A stretch of DNA of 64,000 nucleotides, taken from contig JALAHT010000002.1 of NCBI GenBank assembly GCA_025384855.1, positions 248,001 through 312,000 of the forward strand, in the 5' to 3' direction. Below, piece after piece: positions 1 to 9,066 of this stretch (positions within the stretch are counted from its first letter, which is position 1; every line of letters starts with the position of its first letter). The translations under genes and the position numbers were made by a program. The notes under the pieces are model-generated. The model searched no databases and was not told the DNA's origin. It worked only from the letters and a program-made list of their open reading frames with translations. The stretch is from Luteirhabdus salina (lineage in GTDB: Bacteria > Bacteroidota > Bacteroidia > Flavobacteriales > Flavobacteriaceae).

Positions 1-1
1 C

Positions 2-94
2 GGTGGACGTAGCACCCGTTCGCTTTCAAATACCGTTAGTGAATTTATTAGTATCTTGCCCCAATACAAAGCCGAATTGAACGATGCGGAATAA
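2..94 (+). CDS. C-terminal end of DHH/DHHA1 phosphoesterase (NrnA-like), truncated by window start
   Basis: Frame 2 is open from the first bases to a TAA at 92-94, giving about 30 residues that begin GGRSTRSLSNTVSEF and end in ELNDAE. Bacteroidota NrnA-type bifunctional oligoribonuclease/PAP phosphatases end with a GGxHxNAAGG loop and then a helix of the form FxSLLPxYKxEL, and this fragment fits that ending (ISILPQYKAEL). In flavobacteria this gene commonly sits directly before gldI, as here, with an 11-base overlap. The catalytic DHH part lies outside the window, so the assignment rests on the tail and the neighbour. Confidence 0.6.
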   Translation, partial: GGRSTRSLSNTVSEFISILPQYKAELNDAE

Positions 95-641
95 TCTTAT
101 CTTATTCATCCTTTTTACGACTACGATTCTATTTAGCTGCAAAGGGCCTGAAGCGAGGCGACCGGTACAACAAAGTTCGGGCTCGTTTATACAGGAATCG
201 GCGCAACGCAACAAAGCGCTTTACGAACAGGAAAAACAGCAAATTGAAGGGCTTATTAATTCTGATACCTTACAAGAATACATAACCTCCGATAGTGGTT
301 TTTGGTATTATTATAATGTGAAGGACACAACCGCCGTCGAAACCCCTGACTTTGGCGATCGTGTCGTATTCTCTTATAATATCAAGGATCTTTCTGGAAA
401 TGTAGTATTGACGAAGGAGGAAGCTGGATTACAGGAGTATCGAATCGATCAGACCAATCAGGATCTTATCTCCGGATTGCGCGATGGCATTAAACTTATG
501 AAAGAAGGTGAAACGGTCACCTTTCTTTTCCCGTCTTATAAAGCATATGGCTATTATGGCCTAGAAAATAAATTGGGAACGAACGTTCCCGTGCAAAGCA
601 CCGTAACTTTACAAACCATAGAAAAAACAACGGAAAACTAA
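84..641 (+). CDS. gldI: gliding motility-associated FKBP-type peptidyl-prolyl isomerase lipoprotein GldI
   Basis: The 185-residue protein starts with a lipoprotein signal peptide whose lipobox ends at Cys19 (LFSC), so it should be a lipid-anchored envelope protein. Residues about 85-180 form an FKBP domain, with GDRVVFSYNIKD and then GLRDGIKLMKEGE and FLFPSYKAYG. GldI is a prolyl isomerase of this layout, essential for gliding in Flavobacterium johnsoniae and linked to folding of gliding/T9SS envelope components. The start overlaps the end of the NrnA-like gene, and the next isomerase gene follows after four bases, so the three are probably one operon. Length and position match GldI well. Confidence 0.85.
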   Translation: MRNNLILFILFTTTILFSCKGPEARRPVQQSSGSFIQESAQRNKALYEQEKQQIEGLINSDTLQEYITSDSGFWYYYNVKDTTAVETPDFGDRVVFSYNIKDLSGNVVLTKEEAGLQEYRIDQTNQDLISGLRDGIKLMKEGETVTFLFPSYKAYGYYGLENKLGTNVPVQSTVTLQTIEKTTEN

Positions 642-645
642 TATT

Positions 646-1752
646 ATGAAACGAACATTGCTATTATTTCTCGCAGTATCCCTAAGCCTAGTGGCCTGCA
701 AAAGCAAATATCCCGATTTGGATAAAGGCGTTTATGCCGAATTTGTCACAAACAAAGGAACCTTTGTTGCCGAACTTTACAACGAGGCTACGCCCCTAAC
801 AGTGGCGAACTTTGTATCCTTAGCGGAAGGCACCAATGGGATGGTTGACAGTATCTACAAGGGAAAACGATTCTACGATGGTTTGATCTTCCATCGCGTT
901 ATCAAGGATTTTATGATTCAAGGAGGCGACCCTGAAGGAACCGGAAGCGGAAACCCTGGGTATCGTTTTCCAGATGAAATCGTCGATTCCCTTAAGCATG
1001 ATAGCAAAGGAATTTTAAGCATGGCGAATTCTGGCCCCGCCACCAATGGTAGTCAGTTTTTCGTAACATTGAAGCCAACTCCTTGGTTAGATGGCCGGCA
1101 TACGGTATTCGGAAAAATAGTAAAAGGACAGGAAGTGGTCGATAGTATCGGTGCCATCGAAACGACTAAGCCTGGCGACCGTCCAAAAGACTCTATCGTA
1201 ATGCAAGCGGTAAACATCATCAACAAAGGTGGTGTGAAGGTAGCACCCTTTACCGAGCAGATGCAGGAAATAGAGCGTGAGAAAAAGGAAAAGGAAGAGC
1301 GCATTGCTAAAATTGCTAGGAAGCAAGCCTTGGAATTTGATAAGCTTCGAGAGGAAGCAGAAGAACTTCAATCTGGATTGAAAATCTATTATAATGAAAA
1401 AGGCGAAGGTCCAAAACCTGAAGTAGGCGATCAAATCATGATGAACTATGCAGGCTATTTTGATGACGGTCGATTGTTCGATACCAACATTGTTGAAAAA
1501 GCGGAACAGTTCGAAAGCGTTGATGAAGCGCGAAAAGCAGCACAACAATATAAGCCTGTTCAAACACAGTACAGCCCAGACGCCCGATTAATCCCTGGCT
1601 TCCGTGAAGCCTTGTTAGAAATGAAGGTCGGCGATAAGGTAACCGTATTCATCCCATCGCATCTAGGATATGGACAACGAGGTTATCCACCCCTTATTCC
1701 TGGCAATGCCGACTTGATCTTCGAGTTGGAATTGGTAGAGATTGCTGAATAA
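646..1752 (+). CDS. lipoprotein with fused cyclophilin and FKBP prolyl isomerase domains
   Basis: A 368-residue lipoprotein (lipobox SLVAC, Cys18) carries two unrelated prolyl isomerase folds. Residues about 28-195 are a cyclophilin, with FHRVIKDFMIQGGDP and the NGSQFFVT motif. A charged, probably coiled-coil linker at about 205-240 (EIEREKKEKEER) leads to an FKBP domain at about 245-367 ending LIFELELVEIAE. Both should act on proline bonds of exported proteins in the periplasm or at the outer membrane. It lies four bases behind gldI and is likely co-transcribed. Cyclophilin-FKBP fusions are known in Bacteroidota, so the architecture is uncommon but not new. Confidence 0.85.
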   Translation: MKRTLLLFLAVSLSLVACKSKYPDLDKGVYAEFVTNKGTFVAELYNEATPLTVANFVSLAEGTNGMVDSIYKGKRFYDGLIFHRVIKDFMIQGGDPEGTGSGNPGYRFPDEIVDSLKHDSKGILSMANSGPATNGSQFFVTLKPTPWLDGRHTVFGKIVKGQEVVDSIGAIETTKPGDRPKDSIVMQAVNIINKGGVKVAPFTEQMQEIEREKKEKEERIAKIARKQALEFDKLREEAEELQSGLKIYYNEKGEGPKPEVGDQIMMNYAGYFDDGRLFDTNIVEKAEQFESVDEARKAAQQYKPVQTQYSPDARLIPGFREALLEMKVGDKVTVFIPSHLGYGQRGYPPLIPGNADLIFELELVEIAE

Positions 1753-1763
1753 CAAAAACATCA

Positions 1764-1827
1764 GGTCGAGCGCAGTCAAGACCTAATCAAGAGCATAAGT
1801 GAAATAGTTCTCGACTGCGCTCGAACC
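1764..1827. repeat. imperfect intergenic inverted repeat (REP-like)
   Basis: GGTCGAGCGCAGTC at 1764-1777 is mirrored by GACTGCGCTCGAACC at 1813-1827, with one bulged base and a loop of about 35 bases. It lies between the isomerase gene and the terminator. The TCGAGCGCAGTC core is one I recall as a frequent dispersed intergenic element in flavobacterial genomes; copy number here cannot be judged from one window. Confidence 0.55.
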
Positions 1828-1852
1828 GACATAAAAATTCAAACCAATGCAT

Positions 1853-1884
1853 AAAAAAGCCCCGCAAAACTGCGAGGCTTTTTT
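1853..1884. terminator. bidirectional rho-independent terminator
   Basis: A GC-rich hairpin (GCCCCGCA, AAAC loop, TGCGAGGC) is flanked by A-run and T-run, so it works on either strand. It separates the convergent isomerase operon and pepD. Confidence 0.85.
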
Positions 1885-1901
1885 GTTTCTATTCCTATTT
1901 A

Positions 1902-3359
1902 TTATTTCTTCGGTATGCGCTTTAGTATTTCCTGCAAGAAACTCCAAAACTTTTGAGTTGAGGAAATGCTGGCACGTTCATCGGGTGAGTGCGCTCCTCG
2001 AATTGTCGGTCCGAAGGAAATCATATCCATATCGGGATAATTCTGGCCTAGGATGCCACATTCCAAACCGGCATGACAAGCGGCCACATCGGCTTCTTCC
2101 TTAAATAACTCTTGATATAGGTTATCCAATAGTTTCACGATTGGACTGCTCATATTTGGCGCCCAACCCGGGTATTCACCGGAAAAATCGACAGAAAAAC
2201 CAGCCAAGTTAAATCCAGCCTTTAGACCATTAGCCAAATCCCATTTAGAACTTTCAACAGACGAGCGAGTCAAACACAGGATTTCAATGTTGCCATTAGC
2301 TACTTCTACCTTAGCAATATTATTGGAGGTTTCAACCAAGCCTTCCATCGCTGGACTCATACGAAACACTCCATTATGGGCCGCAGATAAAGCTCGAATC
2401 AAATCCATTTGATCGTCCATTTTCATAACCGTAGCATCCTGATCTTCAATTTTTTCAAGGGAAATCTTCAGCTCAGGTTCCAACAACTTATATTCTTCTT
2501 TAATATTCGCCGCGGTTTGCTTCATCTTAGCTAACAACTGGTCCTCGGTTGGAACAGGTATCGCAATCTTCGCATTGCTTTCACGTGGAATAGCATTTCG
2601 CAGTCCACCACCATTTATCGACGACACATGGATATCGCTACCCACAACTCGCAGTACGCGATTCATCATCTTATTGGCATTCCCGAGTCCTTTGATGATA
2701 TCCATTCCGCTATGGCCACCTTGTAACCCCTTCACCGAAACGGTATACCAAAAACAGTTTTCAGGACTACCCACTTCATCATAACCCCGTGTAGCGGTAA
2801 TATCGACCCCGCCGGCACAACCAACGCCTATTTCGTCATCTTCCTCGGTATCGAGATTCAATAAAATATCACCTTTCAGAATACCACCTTTCAACCCCGT
2901 AGCTCCGGTCATTCCCGTTTCCTCATCGATGGTAAAGAGCGCCTCCAAAGCAGGATGCTCGATATCGTTGCTTTCCAAAAGCGCCATAATCGCCGCCACG
3001 CCAAGTCCATTATCGGCACCAAGCGTCGTTCCTTTCGCCTTTACCCAATCGTCTTCCACATACATCTCAATGCCTTGGGTGTCAAAATCGAACTCGGTAT
3101 CATTATTTTTTTGATGCACCATATCCAAATGCGACTGCAGCACTACCATTTGTCGGTCTTCCATCCCCTTGGTGGCCGGCTTACGGATAATGACGTTTCC
3201 TACTTCATCTTCGATGGTTTCAAGATTTAGGCTGTTACCAAAGTTTTTCATAAACGCGATGACCTTTTCTTCCTTCTTTGAAGGTCGTGGGACCGCATTG
3301 AGGTCGGCAAATTTGTTCCAAACTGCCTTCGGCTCTAATTTTCGAATGGCTTCATTCAT
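1902..3359 (-). CDS. pepD: aminoacyl-histidine dipeptidase PepD (M20C metallopeptidase)
   Basis: A cytoplasmic 485-residue dipeptidase of the M20C family, which cleaves Xaa-His and other dipeptides using two zinc ions. The metal-site motifs are visible: SHLDMV (His77, Asp79), LGADNGLG (Asp116), the catalytic TIDEETGMTGA acidic pair at about 143-152, LNLDTEE, and a C-terminal RGAHSPDE histidine. Length matches E. coli PepD. No signal peptide is seen. It is transcribed alone; a perfect -7 box lies about 40 bases upstream of the ATG. Its 3' end faces the shared terminator. Confidence 0.93.
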   Translation of the reverse strand: MNEAIRKLEPKAVWNKFADLNAVPRPSKKEEKVIAFMKNFGNSLNLETIEDEVGNVIIRKPATKGMEDRQMVVLQSHLDMVHQKNNDTEFDFDTQGIEMYVEDDWVKAKGTTLGADNGLGVAAIMALLESNDIEHPALEALFTIDEETGMTGATGLKGGILKGDILLNLDTEEDDEIGVGCAGGVDITATRGYDEVGSPENCFWYTVSVKGLQGGHSGMDIIKGLGNANKMMNRVLRVVGSDIHVSSINGGGLRNAIPRESNAKIAIPVPTEDQLLAKMKQTAANIKEEYKLLEPELKISLEKIEDQDATVMKMDDQMDLIRALSAAHNGVFRMSPAMEGLVETSNNIAKVEVANGNIEILCLTRSSVESSKWDLANGLKAGFNLAGFSVDFSGEYPGWAPNMSSPIVKLLDNLYQELFKEEADVAACHAGLECGILGQNYPDMDMISFGPTIRGAHSPDERASISSTQKFWSFLQEILKRIPKK

Positions 3360-3400
3360 ATTTCTTCAATTTCTATTTATCTCTCTTTTCTTTAGGCATA

Positions 3401-3408
3401 CAAAGTTA
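3401..3408 (-). promoter_or_regulatory. -7 promoter element of pepD
   Basis: On the minus strand the bases read TAACTTTG, a full match to the flavobacterial TAnnTTTG -7 element, placed 41 bases before the pepD ATG. No TTG is found at the usual -33 spacing, so confidence is moderate. Confidence 0.4.
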
Positions 3409-3452
3409 CTAGGTTTTCTTACTTTTAAGGGCCGTCTTATAAAACTTATAAC

Positions 3453-4943
3453 ATGCGAATTATTTCCGTATTCCTCAGCCTTTTTATTGCGGGGATCGTC
3501 AACTCCGCTGCACAGTCATTGGAAGCGGAGTTAGAAACCGTTTTTGAAGAATTTGAGTTAATGGGATTATCTGTACTGGTAAGTATTGAAGGTGAAAGTG
3601 AAACCTTTTCCTATGGATTACGGGATTTCGATCGCTCCCTTCCTATAAATGACGACACGCATTATAGAATCGCTTCCATTTCTAAATCGGTTGTAGCGCT
3701 TGGCATGATGAAGCTCTATGATGAAGGTTTGTTTGAGTTGGATGACGATATTTCTTCACACCTAGGCTATACTGTAGAGAATCCAAACTTTCCGGGTGAA
3801 CCAATTACCTTTCGTATGCTGCTAAGCCATCAAAGTAGTTTGCAGGATGGTAGTGGTTATACATCGTTTTTGAATGCTACCTACAATCAAACCCCAATCC
3901 CTTCTATTTCTGAAGTACTACTGCCGAGTGGCAGTTTCTATACTAGTGACATGTGGCGAACGGAAATACCAGGATCATTTTTCGCCTATAGTAATATCAA
4001 CTTTGGTTTGTTAGGAACGTTACTGGAAGCTATCATTGGCGAACGCTTCGATATCTATATGAAAGAGGAAATATTGGAGCCATTGGGAATTGATGGCAGT
4101 TTTAATATACAGGACATAAACGATATTAACGATGTGGCCGTATTATACCGAAATAACAACGGTTGGCAACCGCAGGCCGATAATTATCAGGGTACCTATC
4201 CAATTCCACCCAATCTGTCTTCCTATACTCCCGGAACCAACGGTGCCTATTTCGCACCTCAGGGAGGGCTGCGGTGTACCGCTGCCGACTTAGGGAAATT
4301 TCTAAACTTTTTACAATCCAATGGCACAAGTGCTTCACTTGAAATTAGTACGGCAGCTATAGAAGAAATGAAGACCATGCAATGGAATTATAACGGTTCC
4401 AATGGTGACAACTATTTTGGACTGTTCAATCGCTGGGGGCTCGGGTTACATCAATCGAATACCGATACGGGGGATACCATTTGTCTTGATGCTCCGTCGG
4501 GTGTTTTTATCGGTCATCTAGGCGAAGCCTATGGACTTATTAGCGATGCGTATTTTTCGGAAAGCGACCCCATTTCATTTGTAGTAATGACAAATGGAAG
4601 TTGGAATGGCTATCAATTTGGAAATTATTCTTCTTACTATACATTGGAAGAATCGATTTTCACCATTCTTTGCGACTATTTCACCGAAACGCTTTCGACA
4701 GTTTCACTTGAAGATTCTGATATAGCTATTTTTCCAAATCCAGCTTCGGAAGAACTCCATGTTCAGGCCCAGGAAAAACTCAATTACGAACTGTACTCTT
4801 CATTAGGCAGATTGGTCGATAAAGGAATGATAGACCAAGCTAAGACGATACAACTTCCTAATTTGGAAGATGGAATTTATTTTTTGAAGTTGAAAGGAAA
4901 GGATACCTTCACCTCACATTCCATAGCCATTCGAAACGAATAA
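3453..4943 (+). CDS. secreted serine hydrolase (beta-lactamase/PBP4* fold) with T9SS sorting domain
   Basis: The 496-residue protein has an N-terminal signal peptide (about residues 1-20), a class C beta-lactamase-like serine hydrolase domain at about 25-410, and a C-terminal type A T9SS sorting domain at about 425-496 (IAIFPNPASEEL, GIYFLKLKG). The nucleophile motif SxxK is Ser75-Ile-Ser-Lys78, a YSN motif lies near residue 180, and HLGEAYG near 350 may supply the third motif. Such proteins include D-amino peptidases and esterases, so the substrate is unknown. It should be secreted across the outer membrane and attached to the cell surface. The DUF3810 gene follows after three bases. Confidence 0.85.
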   Translation: MRIISVFLSLFIAGIVNSAAQSLEAELETVFEEFELMGLSVLVSIEGESETFSYGLRDFDRSLPINDDTHYRIASISKSVVALGMMKLYDEGLFELDDDISSHLGYTVENPNFPGEPITFRMLLSHQSSLQDGSGYTSFLNATYNQTPIPSISEVLLPSGSFYTSDMWRTEIPGSFFAYSNINFGLLGTLLEAIIGERFDIYMKEEILEPLGIDGSFNIQDINDINDVAVLYRNNNGWQPQADNYQGTYPIPPNLSSYTPGTNGAYFAPQGGLRCTAADLGKFLNFLQSNGTSASLEISTAAIEEMKTMQWNYNGSNGDNYFGLFNRWGLGLHQSNTDTGDTICLDAPSGVFIGHLGEAYGLISDAYFSESDPISFVVMTNGSWNGYQFGNYSSYYTLEESIFTILCDYFTETLSTVSLEDSDIAIFPNPASEELHVQAQEKLNYELYSSLGRLVDKGMIDQAKTIQLPNLEDGIYFLKLKGKDTFTSHSIAIRNE

Positions 4944-4946
4944 TTC

Positions 4947-6017
4947 ATGCGTAGAAATCGAACAAAAATCATCCTTGCCGTACTATTGCCTGTTCAAATT
5001 CTACTGCTGCAACTGTTGAAGTATTTTCCCGAAACGGTGGAAACATATTACAGTCTAGGGTTTTACAAATACCTATCGATGGCCTCGCGTACCCTATTTG
5101 GCTGGGTGCCTTTTTCGGTGGGCGATGTTTTCTATATTCTTATCACCTTTCTTGCCTTGCGTTGGCTATACTTGAATATCCGTCGACTTCGTTTTGAACC
5201 GATTTCGTTTTTTGTCGATATCGTAGCCACGGTTTCTATCGTATATTTTATGTTCCATGCACTTTGGGGCTTTAATTATTACAGACTGCCGCTTCATAAA
5301 TCGCTCGGATTGGATGCGGAATACACCACCGAGGAATTGATCGCCACTACCAAACGGCTTATCGATAAATCGAATGCCATGCATCGCGAATTGGGCTACG
5401 CCGATAGTACCAAAATTGATTTGCCCTATTCCCAACAGGAAATCTTCGATAAAGCGGAAAACGGTTATGATAATATTATTTCCGAATTTCCTTCCCTTGC
5501 CTATCAACCCACTAGTATTAAAAAAAGTGGTTGGAGCCTCGGACTTACCTATATGGGATATAGTGGGTATTACAATCCTTTTTCAGGTGAAGCACAAGTG
5601 AACAACCTTATCAAAACCTATAAGTTTCCCGTAGTGAGCTGTCATGAGATGGCGCATCAAGTAGGGTATGCCGCCGAAAATGAAGCGAACTTTATCGCAA
5701 CACTAAACAGTGTTCATAATGACGATCCCTATATTCAGTATGCTGGGTATATCTTCGCTTTGCGGTATTGTGTAAATGAAATTGCTCGTCGCGATATGCC
5801 AACGTATGAAGCATTGCTACCTACTATCAACTACGGAATATTGGAAAGCTATCGAGAAATGCGTGAATTCTGGGGTGCCTACGAAAATCCTTTTGAAGTA
5901 TTCTCCAAACACTTTTATAACTACTTCCTCAAGGCAAACAATCAAAGTCGCGGTATTATGAGCTATAACTATATGGTAGCGCTCATCGTCAATTATTATG
6001 AGGATCGACCTTTCTAA
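4947..6017 (+). CDS. DUF3810 membrane protein with HExxH metallopeptidase-like motif
   Basis: A 356-residue protein with about three N-terminal membrane helices (around 10-28, 50-72 and 90-110) and a long soluble region. The key feature is HEMAH at residues 233-237, followed by an ENEANF stretch that could provide a third glutamate ligand, the pattern of a zinc metallopeptidase. It matches my recollection of the DUF3810 family of Bacteroidota, whose function is not established. The gene is three bases from the serine hydrolase gene, so the two are probably co-transcribed. Proteolytic activity is inferred only. Confidence 0.8.
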   Translation: MRRNRTKIILAVLLPVQILLLQLLKYFPETVETYYSLGFYKYLSMASRTLFGWVPFSVGDVFYILITFLALRWLYLNIRRLRFEPISFFVDIVATVSIVYFMFHALWGFNYYRLPLHKSLGLDAEYTTEELIATTKRLIDKSNAMHRELGYADSTKIDLPYSQQEIFDKAENGYDNIISEFPSLAYQPTSIKKSGWSLGLTYMGYSGYYNPFSGEAQVNNLIKTYKFPVVSCHEMAHQVGYAAENEANFIATLNSVHNDDPYIQYAGYIFALRYCVNEIARRDMPTYEALLPTINYGILESYREMREFWGAYENPFEVFSKHFYNYFLKANNQSRGIMSYNYMVALIVNYYEDRPF

Positions 6018-6022
6018 ATTTC

Positions 6023-6037
6023 TTAACGATTTGTTAA
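6023..6037. promoter_or_regulatory. palindrome TTAAC-N5-GTTAA upstream of the amidohydrolase operon
   Basis: TTAACGATTTGTTAA is a perfect inverted repeat with a 5-base spacer, 75 bases before the amidohydrolase ATG. The same architecture occurs at 43871-43885 before the histidine kinase gene, suggesting a shared regulator site. This is inference from two sites. Confidence 0.35.
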
Positions 6038-6048
6038 TTTTAAAGATT

Positions 6049-6069
6049 CCGAAACTCATTCAGTTTCGG
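6049..6069. other. small hairpin between DUF3810 and the amidohydrolase genes
   Basis: CCGAAAC and GTTTCGG form a perfect 7-bp stem around a 7-base loop. No clear U-run follows, so it may be a weak terminator or a 5' UTR structure. Confidence 0.35.
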
Positions 6070-6111
6070 TTCCTATATCTTTAACCTCCTAAAAATTTCA
6101 GCCAAAACATC

Positions 6112-9066
6112 ATGAAAAGACTTCTATTATTTCTTGTTTGTTTTTGGAGTCTGTCTTCCTTCTCTCAGGATTATTTTCCAAAGAATGACGGCCCCAAAGA
6201 GAAAAACACTAATTACACTGCTTTTACCAACGCTACCATTTATGTAACCCCAACCGAAAAAATATCTAAAGGAACGTTACTGATCAAGGATGGAAAAGTG
6301 GTTTCTGTTGGAAAATCTGTTTCCATACCCGAAAATACAGTGACCATCGACCTAAATGGTGACTATATCTATCCTTCCTTCATCGATGCGTATACTGACT
6401 TTGGGATGGGAAAGGTAAAGGAAGCCGAACGCGAAGGTGGACGATCGGCTCAATACGGACCGTCTCGAGAAGGGTTTTATTGGAACGATCATATCTTGGC
6501 CGAACGAAATGGCATCGAAAACTTCAAATACGACAAAAAACAAGCTTCAAGTTTACGTGAAGCTGGATTCGGTGTGGTGAACACGCATACCATGGACGGT
6601 ATTGCCCGTGGTACAGGAATGATGGTCGCGCTGAACGATAAAGATGATGATGCTATCAGAATCCTGGAAGATGCGCTCACCAATCATTTCTCTTTTGAAA
6701 AAAGTGAAACCAGCAATCAGAGTTATCCTACGTCCTTGATGGGTGCCATGGCATTGCTCCGTCAGTTGCAACACGATAAACAATGGTACAAAGATGGTAA
6801 CGTACCCACCAAGGACAGAACCTTGGAAGCGCTTATCGCCAATGAAGGAATGGTAAATATTTTTGAAGCAGGTAGTAAGGACAACAACCTACGTGCCGAT
6901 AAGATTAGCGACCAATTCAACCTCAACTATGTTATCGTTGGTGGTGGTGATGAATATGAACGCATCGACTTAGTGAAAAACACAAACGCCAATTACATCT
7001 TGCCCATCAACTTTCCAGATGCCTACGATGTTAGCGATCCGTATGCTGAAACCTACATCACCGTAGCGCAAATGCGCGATTGGAACCAAGCGCCGATGAA
7101 TCCGAAGGTGATGACCGAAAACGGTGTTCCGTTTGCACTGACCACTTTTGAATTGGATAAAGTATCCGATTTCAACAAAAAATTGGAAAAGGCATTTCTC
7201 TACGGATATGACAAAACAAAAGCCTTGGAAGCGCTTACCAGTATGCCTGCAAAATTCTTGGGTATTGAAGATATGGTGGGAAGTCTAAAAGAAGGTCGGT
7301 ATGCAAATTTCCTTATTACTTCCGGACCTATGTTCGACGAGGAAACCACACTTTATGAAAATTGGGTACAAGGTGAAAAGCATGTGGTAAATACACGCGA
7401 CCAAAAAGATATCCGTGGAAATTATACCATGACCGCCGGTGGAAAGACATATAAGGTTGAAATTACTGGCGATGTTGGTAAACCAAAGTCGAAAGTGATA
7501 GCGGCAGATGTGGAGTTCCCCTCGAAAATGGAGTATTCCCAAAATTGGGTGCGACTTTCCTTTACCGATGAAGAAAACAATGAAGTATACCGAACCACGG
7601 GAATTATTCCGAAGGAAGGTGACTCCTTTTCAGGGAAGATGATTCGTCCTGATGGATCCGAAAGCGAATTTACCGCTACCCGAACGTCTTCTTCAAAAGA
7701 AAAGAAAGATAAAGACGACGAAAAAGTGAAGCCGGAAATAATGCCCATCACCTATCCGAATGTTGGATATGGATATACGAAGGCTCCGGAACAAAAAGAC
7801 ATGCTCTTCAGAAACGCCACCGTTTGGACGGGAGAAGAAGCAGGAACGCTTGAAAACACAGATGTTCGCATTTCCTATGGAAAGATCGTTGAAATTGGTA
7901 AAGACTTATCGCGCCGCGGTGCCACGGTTATCGACGCAACCGGTAAACATTTAACGGCTGGTATTATCGATGAGCATTCACACATCGCAGCCTTATCGAT
8001 TAATGAAGCGGGACAAAACTCTTCTGCAGAAGTCAGTATTGAAGATGTGGTAGATCCAGAGGATGTCAGTATCTACAGAAACTTGGCAGGTGGTGTAACC
8101 TCCATTCAAATTCTTCATGGTTCTGCAAATCCTATCGGTGGTCGCTCCGCTATTATTAAATTGAAGTGGGGTGAAGATGCCGACGGCCTTATTTACGATA
8201 ACAGTCCGAAATTCATCAAGTTTGCCTTAGGTGAAAACGTGAAGCAATCGAATTGGGGCAGCTATTCCAGGTTTCCGCAAACCAGAATGGGTGTGGAGCA
8301 GGTATACGTGAACTACTTCAACCGAGCCAAGGAATATGAAGCGAAGAAGAATAGTGGTCAACCCTACCGAATCGATGAGGAATTGGAAGTATTATCTGAA
8401 ATTCTAAACGGAGAGCGTTTTATTTCGTGTCACTCCTACGTTCAAAGTGAAATCAATATGCTGATGAAGGTAGCCGAGCGTTTCGACTTTAACATCAATA
8501 CCTTCACCCATATCCTAGAAGGCTATAAAGTGGCCGATAAGATGAAGGAACACGGTGTTGGTGGTTCTACTTTTAGCGACTGGTGGGCCTATAAATATGA
8601 AGTGAACGATGCGATCCCATACAACGCTGCTATTATGCACAATCAAGGTGTTACGGTTGCGATTAATAGCGACGATGCTGAAATGTCGCGGCGCCTAAAC
8701 CAAGAAGCAGCTAAAACGGTGAAGTATGGTGGTATGAGTGAAGAGGAAGCATGGAAGACGGTTACATTGAATCCCGCGAAATTACTTCATATCGACGACC
8801 GTGTAGGTAGCATTAAGGAAGGAAAGGATGCCGATTTGGTTCTTTGGAACGAGCATCCGCTTTCGGTTTATGCGAAACCCGAAAAAACGATTATCGAGGG
8901 ACGCACCTATTTCGATATTGAAAAGGATGCCGAAATGCGTGAGGATATTACGGCTGAGCGCGCCAAACTTGTAAAAATGATGTTGGATGAAAAAGAAGGT
9001 GGTGGAAAGACCCGAAAGCCCAAAGGCACGGAAGAACACTATTTTCACTGTAACACCATAAATTAA
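6112..9066 (+). CDS. secreted two-domain amidohydrolase
   Basis: A 984-residue exported protein (signal peptide about 1-18) containing two amidohydrolase modules. The first (about 35-430) keeps the fold pattern, including GSLKEGRYANFLITSG, but where the metal-binding HxH should follow the IYPSFID strand it reads AYTDFG, so it is probably inactive. The second (about 570-960) has the intact His622-Ser-His624 (DEHSH), FTHILEG and the NSDDAE acidic motif, then VGSIKEGKDADLVLW. Imidazolonepropionase/prolidase-like members of this superfamily hydrolyse cyclic amides or dipeptides, but the substrate cannot be told here. It shares one base with the next amidohydrolase gene (TAATG), indicating translational coupling. 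Confidence 0.85.
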   Translation: MKRLLLFLVCFWSLSSFSQDYFPKNDGPKEKNTNYTAFTNATIYVTPTEKISKGTLLIKDGKVVSVGKSVSIPENTVTIDLNGDYIYPSFIDAYTDFGMGKVKEAEREGGRSAQYGPSREGFYWNDHILAERNGIENFKYDKKQASSLREAGFGVVNTHTMDGIARGTGMMVALNDKDDDAIRILEDALTNHFSFEKSETSNQSYPTSLMGAMALLRQLQHDKQWYKDGNVPTKDRTLEALIANEGMVNIFEAGSKDNNLRADKISDQFNLNYVIVGGGDEYERIDLVKNTNANYILPINFPDAYDVSDPYAETYITVAQMRDWNQAPMNPKVMTENGVPFALTTFELDKVSDFNKKLEKAFLYGYDKTKALEALTSMPAKFLGIEDMVGSLKEGRYANFLITSGPMFDEETTLYENWVQGEKHVVNTRDQKDIRGNYTMTAGGKTYKVEITGDVGKPKSKVIAADVEFPSKMEYSQNWVRLSFTDEENNEVYRTTGIIPKEGDSFSGKMIRPDGSESEFTATRTSSSKEKKDKDDEKVKPEIMPITYPNVGYGYTKAPEQKDMLFRNATVWTGEEAGTLENTDVRISYGKIVEIGKDLSRRGATVIDATGKHLTAGIIDEHSHIAALSINEAGQNSSAEVSIEDVVDPEDVSIYRNLAGGVTSIQILHGSANPIGGRSAIIKLKWGEDADGLIYDNSPKFIKFALGENVKQSNWGSYSRFPQTRMGVEQVYVNYFNRAKEYEAKKNSGQPYRIDEELEVLSEILNGERFISCHSYVQSEINMLMKVAERFDFNINTFTHILEGYKVADKMKEHGVGGSTFSDWWAYKYEVNDAIPYNAAIMHNQGVTVAINSDDAEMSRRLNQEAAKTVKYGGMSEEEAWKTVTLNPAKLLHIDDRVGSIKEGKDADLVLWNEHPLSVYAKPEKTIIEGRTYFDIEKDAEMREDITAERAKLVKMMLDEKEGGGKTRKPKGTEEHYFHCNTIN

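Noticed and set aside
1087-1563. 158-codon minus-strand open frame inside the cyclophilin-FKBP gene
   Set aside because: It is a shadow of a well-supported gene, Phe/Cys-rich without domain motifs, and has no promoter or terminator of its own.
1847-2104. 85-codon plus-strand open frame over the terminator and pepD 3' end
   Set aside because: It begins in a terminator hairpin and overlaps conserved PepD codons.
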